Assembly: GCA_017481495.1 (NCBI GenBank)
Contig: JAFUPC010000120.1
Location: 1-33,861, forward strand
Reading direction: 5' to 3'
Origin: Clostridia bacterium
GTDB lineage: Bacteria; Bacillota; Clostridia; Oscillospirales; CAG-272
DNA length: 33,861 nt
This document shows positions 14,860-22,830 of the stretch, in pieces. The position numbers and the translations under genes are program-made. How positions within the stretch are numbered: the stretch's first letter is position 1; every line of letters begins with the position of its first letter. Below the pieces are notes generated by a model. It had not been told where the DNA came from. It did no database searches and saw nothing but the letters and a program-made list of their open reading frames with translations.

Positions 14860-15171
14860 ATGGCAGATGAGATTTACGAAGAACAGGATATTTATACGCT
14901 GACCGATGAGGACGGCAACGAGAGCCAGTTTGAGCTGCTCGCAAGCACAGAGGTAGACGGTGTTGTGTACCTCGCACTGGAACCGCTGGACGATAACCCC
15001 GATGATACCTACGTCATCTTAAAGCTCGTCCGCGACGAAAACGATGAAGAGGTTCTCGTCACCATCGACGACGACGACGAGTTCGACCGTATCGCCGACC
15101 TGTTCGAGGATGAATTCATGACCCTCGAATACCCCGCAGACGAACCGGACACCAATAAAAAGAAGAAGTAA
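14860..15171 (+). CDS. DUF1292 family acidic protein (YrzB-like)
   Basis: The 103-residue product matches the DUF1292 pattern: 'YTLTDEDGNESQFELLAS', then 'VYLALEP' and 'DEFDRIADLFEDEF'. It is strongly acidic in the middle and ends in a Lys run. The family is widespread in Firmicutes, often near alaS/ruvX-type genes; its function is not established. Here it stands alone under its own consensus promoter. ACGAGG lies before ATG 14860. A palindrome-rich non-coding region follows. Confidence 0.88.
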   Translation: MADEIYEEQDIYTLTDEDGNESQFELLASTEVDGVVYLALEPLDDNPDDTYVILKLVRDENDEEVLVTIDDDDEFDRIADLFEDEFMTLEYPADEPDTNKKKK

Positions 15172-15355
15172 AATTTTCATTCGGTTTTCCAAAACCTGAA
15201 TCCAGAAACTTCCTTTTCGCCATGCGGCGGAAAGCCGACAGGAAAAATTCCCGCAAGAGAATTTCTTCCGGAAGTATTTTCTGAAAGAAAATACTTCTTT
15301 AATCTTTACGGGTGCGTTTACACGCTTGTAAACTGTGCCGAAAAATTTCCGCAGG

Positions 15356-15394
15356 AAATTTCTTCGTTTGATCTTTCCGCGCAAAGCGCGGAAA
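15356..15394 (+). repeat. 39-bp direct repeat, copy 1
   Basis: Identical to 15479-15517 over 39 bases, 123 bases apart. The right half is a 9-bp stem, TTTCCGCGC with GCGCGGAAA around an AAA loop. Confidence 0.85.
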
Positions 15395-15478
15395 TGTATG
15401 CCCGAGAATTTTCTGCGAATAATCTCCGAAAAATTTTCGGTATTGCGTCAGCAATATTTCGGGTTATGCCCGAAAAGA

Positions 15479-15517
15479 AAATTTCTTCGTTTGATCTTTC
15501 CGCGCAAAGCGCGGAAA
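15479..15517 (+). repeat. 39-bp direct repeat, copy 2
   Basis: Exact second copy of 15356-15394, including the 9-bp stem with AAA loop. Confidence 0.85.
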
Positions 15518-15769
15518 GTGTGCCTGCTTGGTGCGTTATACCGTATTTTAATGAACCCACAATTATAACCATGGTGACCGGCTTCTCCGGCGGGAATGCA
15601 GGCCTCCGATGCGGTGCCGACTTTGAGCCGTGCTGCAGACGATGTTGGTTGTCACAAAACCGGGGAGAGGTCTTGCCAGACCTTGCATGTCAAGGGTTTA
15701 TAATTAGTACGGTAGACGGCCGAAGCGGGCATATTTTTTTAAAATCTCAACCATCTATGTGAGTGCAGT

Positions 15770-16783
15770 ATGATGAAAAATGTAAAACAATTCCTTGCAG
15801 CGGTGCTTCTGTGCCTTGTGAGTGTGACCTTTTTCTGCGTGCCGGTTTCCGCGGACATCGGAAATTCTTTTGATGACGGCGGATGGGATGCCGGAGGGGA
15901 TTTTAGCGGCGGATATGATTATGATGCCGGCGGCTGGGATGATTACGGTTATGACTATGACGTCGGCGGGTCGTATGATTATGTATATGACAGCGATTAT
16001 GACGGCGGAGGGGCGGTTTCTCCGGTGCTTGCGCTGGTTATCGTCCTTTTGTGCGTGTATATCGTTTACCGACGCACAAAGCGGGGGAACGGCGCGATGG
16101 GTTCCGGGGGCATGAATTCCGGCAGAATGGGTTCTGCGAGAAGTGGTTCCGGGAGCAGCGGTGGGATCCGGCAGGGCAATCCCGATGCGCAGAATCTATA
16201 TGGGGAGCGCGTGACGGATGAGGATACCGTCATACAGGAAATCCAAGAGAACGACCCCGATTTTTCCGCATCGGACTTCAAGGCGTTTGTCGAGGACTGT
16301 TATCTGCGCCTGACCGAGGCGTGGGAGGCACGGGATTGGACGATCGCGCGGAATTTTGAGTCGGATGCGCTGTTCAACATCCACCGCGGACAGCTTGATG
16401 AGTACATCACGCAGAAGAAAACGAACCATATGGACGGACAGTGCGTGCTGTCCAAGGTTCTGACCGCGCACAAAAACGACGGAAAGACCGAGACGGTCGT
16501 CGTTCGTCTGAATGCGACACTGCTTGATTATGTTACCGACGACGAGAGCGGGGAAGTGCTGTCCGGTTCAAAAACACAGCGGTACAACCGCTTCTACCGC
16601 CTGGAATTTATTCGGACGGCGGGAACGAAGACCGATGCCTCCCACGGTCTGACCTCCCACGAGTGCCCCTCCTGCGGTGCACCCTTGCACCTGAACGCAA
16701 CCGGGATATGTGAGTATTGCCAGAATGTCATCACGTCCGGGGATTATACCTGGGTGCTCAATGCTTACGGGAGATGGAACTGA
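15770..16783 (+). CDS. Exported or membrane Tim44-like protein with C-terminal zinc ribbon
   Basis: The 337-residue product has a signal peptide (about 1-29, 'VPVSADI'), a Gly/Asp/Tyr-rich segment (about 30-82, 'DYDAGGWDDYGYDYD'), a membrane helix (about 84-100), a Gly/Ser/Met-rich linker, a Tim44-like domain (about 145-295, 'DPDFSASDFKAFVEDCYLRLTEAW' region) and a zinc ribbon 'CPSCGAPL ... CEYC' near 303-320. This matches bacterial 'zinc-ribbon domain-containing transport protein' architecture; function is unproven. With a cleaved signal the low-complexity part would be outside and the Tim44/zinc part inside. The ribosome site before ATG 15770 is weak. A strong terminator follows at 16796. 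Confidence 0.8.
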   Translation: MMKNVKQFLAAVLLCLVSVTFFCVPVSADIGNSFDDGGWDAGGDFSGGYDYDAGGWDDYGYDYDVGGSYDYVYDSDYDGGGAVSPVLALVIVLLCVYIVYRRTKRGNGAMGSGGMNSGRMGSARSGSGSSGGIRQGNPDAQNLYGERVTDEDTVIQEIQENDPDFSASDFKAFVEDCYLRLTEAWEARDWTIARNFESDALFNIHRGQLDEYITQKKTNHMDGQCVLSKVLTAHKNDGKTETVVVRLNATLLDYVTDDESGEVLSGSKTQRYNRFYRLEFIRTAGTKTDASHGLTSHECPSCGAPLHLNATGICEYCQNVITSGDYTWVLNAYGRWN

Positions 16784-16795
16784 ATGAATAATAAG

Positions 16796-16823
16796 AGACT
16801 GCCGTGTGGACGGCAGTCTTTTT
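16796..16823 (+). terminator. Strong intrinsic terminator of the Tim44-like gene
   Basis: A perfect 10-bp stem (arms 16796-16805 and 16810-16819) with a GTGG loop followed by TTTT. It begins 12 bases past the stop codon. Confidence 0.9.
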
Positions 16824-16864
16824 GTGTTAGGGGATTTAAGGATTGAGGCACCTGCTTCTCTGCG

Positions 16865-17042
16865 TTTGTAGGGGAGCCTATCAGGCGATGTCATTAACTT
16901 AGCGTTGATGTGCCCCTACAAATGAAAAATTCCGTTATCCCTTAAGTTAATGGCATTGCTATCAGGGTCCAGGTGATTTGGAAATCTTTCGCACCATCGA
17001 ACGGTTTATTGATCCGCGGGGCTTAATAGGCTCCCCTACAAA
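16865..17042. mobile_element. MITE-like element with 17-bp terminal inverted repeats
   Basis: The ends 16865-16881 and 17026-17042 are perfect 17-bp inverted repeats (outer bases TTTGTAGGGGAGCCTAT). An internal copy of the outer 10 bases lies at 16913-16922 in the orientation of the right end, so 16865-16922 is itself a small inverted-repeat unit. A second inner pair, ATTAACTTA (about 16893-16901) and TAAGTTAAT (about 16944-16952), is also inverted. There is no coding capacity. No clear target duplication was seen. This fits a non-autonomous element or a dispersed intergenic repeat of gut Firmicutes. Confidence 0.7.
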
Positions 17043-17082
17043 AATTGTCGAATGGTATCGCATAATACAATAGCGCCGATGT

Positions 17083-20000
17083 TTATTCTCCTTCCCGGAG
17101 GAACCGGATATAATCGATCTCCATTGTTCCGACCGCGTTGAACGGGTCGAAGCGGAGCTTTTTGATCGTGCCCTGCCAGCCGGGGTTGTCGGTGAGGTCA
17201 ATGCGGTAGGTCTCCCATTCGTCGCCGGAATCGGTGGAGGAGAGCTGTGCTTTGATCGTCATGGATTCGCTCATCGTGCCGTCAAAGCTGGTCGTGAAGT
17301 ACATACACAATGCTTGTGCGTAATCGGAATTGTAGGCATAGCGGCAGCGGATTTCCATCGCCACATAATCGGCGGATTCCAGATCGACATCCGTTCCGAA
17401 TGGAATGGTCGGGTCGGTATAGTCGGAGGAGGACATCGCGGTCATCGTGCCGCCGATGACGGACAGGCTCATGTGGGACGAACTCCAGCCCTCCGCATCG
17501 CCGTTTGTGTTAAATTCCCACTTGCCCGCTTCTCTGTCGGTGATGCCGGTGAAATACTCGTACTGCGACGTTTCGATATGCAGAATGCCGTTTTCATCCT
17601 CGGTATACGGATAACCGACATCGCCGCACAGCGTGGTGATGGGGATCATCGGCAGACCGTCCTCGGTGTACAGCGTATAGCCAAGCGGTTTTTCTGCGCC
17701 GTCCAGAAGATAGGTGTCCGCACCGACGGTGTAGACGACGGTATGACCGGCAATGTCCAGCGTCAGGCTCTGCGATGCTTTGTCCCAGGTGTGGAACGCA
17801 TTCAGACGGTAATCAAGTGCAATCTTCGGGTCGAACGCGATGAGATACAGACCGTCCTTCGTCCCGGACAGAGTGTCCTCTGACCTGGTGACGGGCAACT
17901 GCATCGACACCTCCTGGTCATTGATGAAGACGGTCTCCACGATGTCTGCGGGTTTTCCGAGACATTCAATGGATACAATGCGGAAATAGTTTGCTTCCGG
18001 CGTTCCGGTGCCGGCGGTACACTGACCGGGGTCGATGCGGATGGCGGTCACGGTGTTCTGCCAGGTGGAAACGGTGGTCATATCCACAAGATAGGTCGAA
18101 AGTCCGTCTTCCGTTGCCGCAAATCGCGTTCCCTTGTCTGCCGCCCAGCTGTTGTCCTTGTCTGTAATGAAGAAGATCTCGCACGTCGTGCCGCGCGGTA
18201 CGTCAACGGTCACGCGCAGATATTGCGTGTCAGAGGCGGCGACATTCAGCTTGTTTGTGACGACCAGCGCATCGCCGTCCGCATAGCCGGTCATGCCGTC
18301 TTCGGTGAACTGCACCTCTTTCATGGAGGAGTGGGATTTGTTCTTTTTCGATGTGAAATCGAGCGTTTCCAGCACATCGAGTGCGGATTCGTCCACTTCC
18401 ATTGCGGCGTAGCCCTGTTTGCGCAAAACCTGCCGGTACTGCGGGTAAAGATGATTGATGCGTTCGCGCTGTTCTGCGGTCGGAACGACATTCAGCGACT
18501 CGTCCGCATCTTCTCCGGTGTAGATGTTCCGCAGGACATCCAGATAACCGAACCCGCCGTTTCCGGCAGACGGCATGATGTAGGTGCCCTCACCGTATTC
18601 GTTCCATGTCGAGAGCATGACGAAATTCTCCTGCCAGGTTCCGGCATCGGCATAGGCAGGAAGATATTCGTTGCGCACCCACAGATGCGCGGTCTCGTAG
18701 TCGTCCACGGTCATCATCGGATAACGCACACCGTGCCACGGAATGCTGTTGAAGCCGACGCTGACGGTGGGAACGGTGTACATCGAGGTGACGGCGGCAC
18801 TGTTCAGGATAGAGGTCTGATTGACGGAGACCTCCGAGCCGGCACTGCCCCAGTTGTACGCATACGAGCCGTCAAAGCCCATGTTGGCAAGTTCGTCGGA
18901 GGAAGAACCGCAGGCAAGATAGATCATGCCGTCAAAGCCGAGTTTCTTTACTTCTTCTTCAAGATATGCAAAGCCCTCCGCGACCTTGTCCGCGCCGCCG
19001 AACGCATCGGCGAGCTTGTTTGTACCGAACACGCACAGAACGAGCTGATCGTCGATGGTCATATAGCGGCTGTCGCGGAAATAGTGTTCGATGAAATAGG
19101 GAACATAATAGTCTTTCCAGGCTTCCAGACCGTCGGGACGGGAGGCGTTGGATGCTTCCCAGATGAGACAGTATTTCATATAATCGCTGTATTCGGCGTA
19201 CATATAACCGTCGTGCAGCTGTTCGTAGAGATGTGTCGGATGGATTGGGCCGTCGGATGTATTGGCATACCAGCAGAACGCCTGGAAGTCGATGCCGTGC
19301 TCCACCATATACTTGATTTCCCAGTCGGCAGTTTCGGGCGAACCCTCATCGTAGTAGCCGAGCACCGGCTCCGCATCGTCATACGGCGTGATCGTACCCC
19401 AGCCGTAATGCGTGCCCTCCCGCCACAACGAGCAGACGTTGATGCCGACGGTGTAATCCTCCTGTCCTGCGGGAATGACGGGTTCGGGGACATAGTCGTC
19501 GTGGGTGATTTTTCTTTGTACATGGATGCCGTCAAAGGGAACGGCGATCTTCGATTCGTTTGCCACGCGCACGGAATCGAGATAATCGGTCGAGACAGCA
19601 AACGGTACTTCGCCCGCTTTCCGTCCGTTGACCCAGATAACGGCGGTGTCGGTATCCGTGTGCGCTTCGATGCGGACGGAATACCAGACGTTCTGCACAT
19701 AATTTTCGTAAATCTTAACACCGTTTGCATAAAAATCCGTTTTGTTGGTCGTGAACGTCACAACATCGTAACCGGATGCACCGACGGCAAATGCGGCGGT
19801 CTGACCGTTTGACAGGATAAACTCTGTGTCGGCGAGAACCGTGCCCTCGATCGGGGTGAATGTTTTTTCGGCAGAACCCTCGCGCACGGAAAGCTGACTG
19901 TCGGTCACCTTTACCGTTCCCACGGTCGTGAAGTCATAGGGTGCTTCTCCGGCGGTATAGTGCGCGAAATCCGCGTTGACGGCGTAGTTTGCCGTGATGC

Positions 20001-20715
20001 GGATGCGGCCGAACGTCGCGGCGGCGGTGCCCTCGTCGTCCGTTGCGAAACGGAAATTGACGATATTGCAGTCCTCGCCCGACGAAAGCAGTTCGCTTGT
20101 GCCCATTGACACGTCGTTGATGACCGTCTCCGCGGTTCCGGTGTCCAGGTTCAGTACGATGCGGAACGCATACTGGGACGACTCTTCTGCAGACAGTGCG
20201 GTCTCACTGCCGTCGGGGTTGACGATGCTCCATCCGCCGTTCCGCGTGATGAGTGTGTAGACCGGTGCGTCCGATTCCCCGCGGAACTGCAGGGAAAACC
20301 CGTCAAAGCCGGCGGTCACGCGCACGGAGGTCTCCAGCGTCAGGATGCCGGAGGAAACTTTGTTGAACTCGCGGATCATCGCCGTGCCGTCGGTGGTGCT
20401 GACGTCGGTCAGACTGCCGTAAGAGCCTTCAATGTCGGTGCGGGGCACACCGCCGGTGTTGTCCAGCCGCCAGCCGGAAGCGATGCCCTCCTTTGCGCTT
20501 GCGTAGGACGTGGCATCGACGAGCGTATAGGCTTCGTCCAGTGCTGTGGTTTCCAGTTTGTCAAGCACGGTAATGGCGGTTTCCGGTTCTGCCGTCTGCG
20601 TGCCGGTGTCGGAAATGTCCCCGCCGTCCGCGCTGTCGCAGGAGGGGAGCAGGAGCAGAGCGGCGGTGCAAAGGGGAACAAGGAATAGGAATGATTTCCA
20701 TGCGGGGTGGGTCAT
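17083..20715 (-). CDS. Large lipoprotein with GH99/WbsX-like domain and stalk domain
   Basis: The 1210-residue product begins with a lipoprotein signal (hydrophobic 8-24, lipobox 'LLPSC', C26). Two laminin-G/LamG-like beta regions (about 60-410) precede a GH99/WbsX-like barrel (about 418-760) with 'CWYANTSDGP', 'IDDQLVLCVFG' and the family hallmark 'TWNEYGEGTYI' near 700, whose Glu residues are probably catalytic. Then follow a beta domain (about 785-920), a copper-amine-oxidase-N-like stalk domain (about 927-1045, 'VFINDQEV', 'PMIPITTLCGDVGY') and a C-terminal carbohydrate-binding-like beta domain. GH99 enzymes cleave alpha-mannose-containing glycans; here mannan or glycoprotein glycans are plausible but not shown. 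AAGGAG lies 8 bases before ATG 20715. It is the last gene of a minus-strand group with rpe. Confidence 0.82.
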   Translation of the reverse strand: MTHPAWKSFLFLVPLCTAALLLLPSCDSADGGDISDTGTQTAEPETAITVLDKLETTALDEAYTLVDATSYASAKEGIASGWRLDNTGGVPRTDIEGSYGSLTDVSTTDGTAMIREFNKVSSGILTLETSVRVTAGFDGFSLQFRGESDAPVYTLITRNGGWSIVNPDGSETALSAEESSQYAFRIVLNLDTGTAETVINDVSMGTSELLSSGEDCNIVNFRFATDDEGTAAATFGRIRITANYAVNADFAHYTAGEAPYDFTTVGTVKVTDSQLSVREGSAEKTFTPIEGTVLADTEFILSNGQTAAFAVGASGYDVVTFTTNKTDFYANGVKIYENYVQNVWYSVRIEAHTDTDTAVIWVNGRKAGEVPFAVSTDYLDSVRVANESKIAVPFDGIHVQRKITHDDYVPEPVIPAGQEDYTVGINVCSLWREGTHYGWGTITPYDDAEPVLGYYDEGSPETADWEIKYMVEHGIDFQAFCWYANTSDGPIHPTHLYEQLHDGYMYAEYSDYMKYCLIWEASNASRPDGLEAWKDYYVPYFIEHYFRDSRYMTIDDQLVLCVFGTNKLADAFGGADKVAEGFAYLEEEVKKLGFDGMIYLACGSSSDELANMGFDGSYAYNWGSAGSEVSVNQTSILNSAAVTSMYTVPTVSVGFNSIPWHGVRYPMMTVDDYETAHLWVRNEYLPAYADAGTWQENFVMLSTWNEYGEGTYIMPSAGNGGFGYLDVLRNIYTGEDADESLNVVPTAEQRERINHLYPQYRQVLRKQGYAAMEVDESALDVLETLDFTSKKNKSHSSMKEVQFTEDGMTGYADGDALVVTNKLNVAASDTQYLRVTVDVPRGTTCEIFFITDKDNSWAADKGTRFAATEDGLSTYLVDMTTVSTWQNTVTAIRIDPGQCTAGTGTPEANYFRIVSIECLGKPADIVETVFINDQEVSMQLPVTRSEDTLSGTKDGLYLIAFDPKIALDYRLNAFHTWDKASQSLTLDIAGHTVVYTVGADTYLLDGAEKPLGYTLYTEDGLPMIPITTLCGDVGYPYTEDENGILHIETSQYEYFTGITDREAGKWEFNTNGDAEGWSSSHMSLSVIGGTMTAMSSSDYTDPTIPFGTDVDLESADYVAMEIRCRYAYNSDYAQALCMYFTTSFDGTMSESMTIKAQLSSTDSGDEWETYRIDLTDNPGWQGTIKKLRFDPFNAVGTMEIDYIRFLREGE

Positions 20716-20747
20716 GATGTGATCTCCTTTCGGGGGGATGCGGCAAT

Positions 20748-21665
20748 TTAACGCATCCGTTTCTTTTTCTTCTCCGCATCTGCCTTTTCCTGCGCGGCGC
20801 GCTGGCGGCGGAGTTCGTCTGTCATATAGATATTTTCATATTCTTCCTCGTCGTTCTCTTCCTGCTTTGCCGCGCCGCGGAGCGCGTAATAGAAGATACA
20901 GCAGAACAGATAAACAAGCGAAAACGTAACAAGAAAAATCAGCAGATCAGATGCTGACGAAAATCCGGACGAGATGAGATAGAAAAAGACAACGGCTAAA
21001 ATCAGCGTAATCGTCAGATGCAGGATCACGCGGAGCGCAGTCGGAAGTGTTTCCCGGGCATAAATGCGGTTGACCGCCGGAATGCACAAAGAAAAACCGA
21101 GACACGCCGCCGCCAGCAGAAACGACGGCCCGAGCAGGAGCCGCGCATCGGTGACGGCATACGGATTGTACATCATATCAAGGTACAGCCCGTAAAGAAT
21201 GATCATGAGCAATTGCAGTGCGGTAAACCATACACAGACTTTCGTCAGATATGCGGTGAGTTTCCCGGGGGTCTTCGGCGGTTTGCGGTACAGAATGAGC
21301 GAATACGCAAGTGAGATGAGCAATGCCGCCGCATAAAAGACCGCGTGTCCGGTGACGGAGATGCCGCCGAGCATCATATCATAAAGCGCCTGCTCCTTTG
21401 TCGGGAAAACGAAAACAAGATACAGAAGAAAATGCAGAAGATTGAAAACTGTGTACAGAACACAGCTGCGGCGCAGGGTTCCCAAAAGGAAACGGTTGCG
21501 GTGGAGCCGTTTTTCCTCTGCCGCGCGCTCCTTTTCTTCGGCTTCCCGGTGTACTGCCTCTCGCGCTTCCTTTGCACGCGCCAGCACTTCGCGGGTGGCT
21601 TTCAGGGTTTCGGGAGTGGGGGGATTGGTATCGGGGGAATGCGGTTGTTGTCCGTTGTGCTGCAT
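20748..21665 (-). CDS. Multi-pass membrane protein of unknown function
   Basis: I do not recognise a family. The 305-residue product has a charged, probably coiled-coil N-terminus (about 20-60, rich in Glu, Ala, Arg), then six to seven hydrophobic segments (roughly 68-90, 100-122, 137-160, 170-190, 205-225, 235-262) and a very charged C-terminus ending in 'EKKKKRMR'. Both ends are likely cytoplasmic. Two starts are possible: ATG 21686 overlaps the rpe stop (ATGA), and ATG 21665 sits 5 bases after a perfect AAGGAGG; I prefer the second. It lies 32 bases upstream of the GH99-like lipoprotein gene, so the two may be co-expressed. Confidence 0.75.
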   Translation of the reverse strand: MQHNGQQPHSPDTNPPTPETLKATREVLARAKEAREAVHREAEEKERAAEEKRLHRNRFLLGTLRRSCVLYTVFNLLHFLLYLVFVFPTKEQALYDMMLGGISVTGHAVFYAAALLISLAYSLILYRKPPKTPGKLTAYLTKVCVWFTALQLLMIILYGLYLDMMYNPYAVTDARLLLGPSFLLAAACLGFSLCIPAVNRIYARETLPTALRVILHLTITLILAVVFFYLISSGFSSASDLLIFLVTFSLVYLFCCIFYYALRGAAKQEENDEEEYENIYMTDELRRQRAAQEKADAEKKKKRMR

Positions 21666-21682
21666 CGGTTCCTCCTTGGAGT

Positions 21683-22408
21683 TCATCGGGTGGCGGTATC
21701 GGCAAGCGGGGAGCCGGCAAATGCTGTTTCTGCCGCACAGCGGATCGCGGAAACGGCATCAGCTGGGTTTTGGGCTTTGAAGACAGCGGAGCCTGCAACG
21801 ATGATGTTCGCGCCGCGGGATGCGGGAATCTCCACGTTGGATGCGGAAATGCCGCCGTCCACCTCGATCTCGATGTCATAGCCACCTTCACGGATCATGC
21901 GGGCGACCGCTTCGACGTTCGGCATCGTTTCCGACATGAATTTCTGACCGCCGAAGCCGGGCTCCACGGTCATGATGAGGATCATGTCGAGATACGGCAG
22001 AAGCGGTTCCAGAACGAACGCGGGTGTCGCCGGCTTGATGGAGACCGCCGCCTTTTTCCCGGCGGAACGGATGGCGCGGAGCACCTCCTCCTGGTTTTCA
22101 CAGCTTTCGTAATGGATGGTGATGCCGTCGGCACCGGCGGCGATGAAATCGTCGATGTAGCGGATGGGTTCGGTGATCATCAGATGGACGTCGAAGAACA
22201 TCCGGGAATGCAGACGGAGAGCGGAAATGATGCCTGCACCGAACGAAATGTTCGGCACGAACACGCCGTCCATGACGTCAAGATGCAGATATTCCGCGCC
22301 TGCCGCTTCCACGCGGGCGACGTCACGCTGTAAATTCGCAAAATCCGCCGCCAGAAGGGACGGGGCGATTTTCACGGAATGGGATGCTTTGGTTTCGGTA
22401 TGGTTCAT
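21683..22408 (-). CDS. rpe: Ribulose-phosphate 3-epimerase
   Basis: Rpe interconverts D-ribulose 5-phosphate and D-xylulose 5-phosphate in the pentose phosphate pathway. The 241-residue product shows the family signatures in order: 'IAPSLLAADFANL', 'HLDVMDGVFVPNISFG', 'DVHLMITEP', 'IKPATP', 'ILIMTVEPGFGGQKF' and 'EVDGGIS', covering both catalytic Asp and the metal-binding His/Asp residues. The start is ATG 22408, with AAGGAG 7 bases upstream; the longer open frame to 22708 runs through promoter and repeat sequence. It is the first gene of the minus-strand group with the membrane protein and GH99-like lipoprotein. Confidence 0.95.
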   Translation of the reverse strand: MNHTETKASHSVKIAPSLLAADFANLQRDVARVEAAGAEYLHLDVMDGVFVPNISFGAGIISALRLHSRMFFDVHLMITEPIRYIDDFIAAGADGITIHYESCENQEEVLRAIRSAGKKAAVSIKPATPAFVLEPLLPYLDMILIMTVEPGFGGQKFMSETMPNVEAVARMIREGGYDIEIEVDGGISASNVEIPASRGANIIVAGSAVFKAQNPADAVSAIRCAAETAFAGSPLADTATR

Positions 22409-22450
22409 GAGAATACTCCTTGAATGTGGTGAAATGCAGAATTGTCTATA

Positions 22451-22491
22451 TGACTGTGTCAACCATGACTGTGTCAACCATGACTGTGTCA
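22451..22491 (-). repeat. 15-bp tandem repeat in the rpe leader
   Basis: The unit TGACTGTGTCAACCA occurs twice in a row (22451-22465, 22466-22480) with a partial third copy to 22491. On the minus strand it gives repeated TTGACA sequences in the untranslated leader between the rpe promoter and start codon. Confidence 0.75.
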
Positions 22492-22618
22492 TGGGGGGCG
22501 TTGCCGTCATATACTGAAAACGGAAAACCGCGTACCGCCTGCCGGGCAAGGATGTCACAGCCGCAGGACGACGGAGAAGAACGTCCGCGCGGGCGGTATG
22601 TTTCCATTCTATTATAAT

Positions 22619-22647
22619 ATTATACCTTTTTTTCCGTCCGGTGTCAA
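22619..22647 (-). promoter_or_regulatory. Consensus sigma-A promoter for rpe
   Basis: On the minus strand, perfect TTGACA (22642-22647), 17-bp spacer and perfect TATAAT (22619-22624). A second TATAAT-like hexamer follows at 22611-22616. The leader to the rpe start is about 200 bases, unusually long. Confidence 0.85.
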
Positions 22648-22726
22648 TCATTTTACAGAAAGATTCAGAAATAAATGGGAAAACCATATATTTTTCAGGA
22701 CTCATCACAGAATGAACACATACGGA

Positions 22727-22735
22727 TGGTACAAT
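22727..22735 (+). promoter_or_regulatory. Candidate extended -10 promoter for the parvulin lipoprotein
   Basis: TGG followed by TACAAT (22730-22735) forms an extended -10 box; no good -35 is seen. Transcription would start near 22742, at the beginning of the leader stem-loop region. Confidence 0.4.
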
Positions 22736-22740
22736 AATTG

Positions 22741-22799
22741 TATATCGGAATTTTTATATCGGATACATCCGGCACCTTTGGTCGGGTATGTCCGATATA
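22741..22799 (+). promoter_or_regulatory. Leader stem-loop with repeated TATATCGGA boxes before the parvulin gene
   Basis: TATATCGGA occurs at 22741-22749 and 22755-22763 and its inverse TCCGATATA at 22791-22799. Arms 22755-22771 and 22783-22799 pair over 17 positions with two G-U pairs and one mismatch, and the loop can add ACC/GGT. There is no T run after it, so it is a leader structure or operator rather than a terminator. Confidence 0.6.
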
Positions 22800-22830
22800 C
22801 GAACAGGAACCCAAACGGAAAGGAACTTCT

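Larger units (their letters stand above)
15266..15517. repeat. Array of perfect palindromes (REP-like hairpin cluster)
   Basis: Palindromes seen: 15271-15281 with 15287-15297 (11 bp, 5-nt loop); 15316-15322 with 15327-15333 (7 bp, 4-nt loop); 15374-15382 with 15386-15394 (9 bp, AAA loop); 15426-15440 (7 bp around one base); 15441-15446 with 15451-15456 (6 bp, 4-nt loop); 15457-15463 with 15469-15475 (7 bp, 5-nt loop); 15497-15505 with 15509-15517 (9 bp, AAA loop). Several have TTTC at the left end and GAAA at the right, with AATTTC/TTCTTCG-like spacers, suggesting one repeat family that has multiplied. Confidence 0.75.
15172..15769. other. 598-bp gap: palindrome array (left part) and possible structured RNA or leader (right part)
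   Basis: No credible gene is present; the open frames are in repeats and show no family resemblance. From 15266 to 15517 there are at least six perfect hairpin-forming palindromes and a 39-bp direct repeat, listed separately. From about 15560 to 15720 the sequence is GC-rich with short self-complementary pieces (for example AGGTCT/AGACCT at 15669-15684, and CCTTG/CAAGG following it) and a TATAAT at 15699-15704 without a well-spaced -35. This right part could be a structured leader or small RNA for the downstream gene. Confidence 0.6.

Noticed and set aside
15356..15517. CRISPR-like pair of 39-bp repeats
   Set aside because: Only two copies, 123 bases apart, with further palindromes rather than unique spacers between them, and no cas genes.
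15318..15572. Minus-strand open frame of 84 residues with a repeated 'SALCAERSNEEI' peptide
   Set aside because: The peptide repeat is only the translation of the 39-bp DNA repeat and hairpins; there is no ribosome site or family likeness.
15690..15720. Resemblance of 'ATTAGTAC' region to the antisense of a 23S rRNA end
   Set aside because: Only a short stretch matches and flanking sequence does not; no rRNA is present.
18223..19812. Plus-strand open frame of 529 residues inside the GH99-like gene
   Set aside because: It is a codon-bias shadow; the minus strand carries the recognisable lipoprotein and hydrolase motifs.
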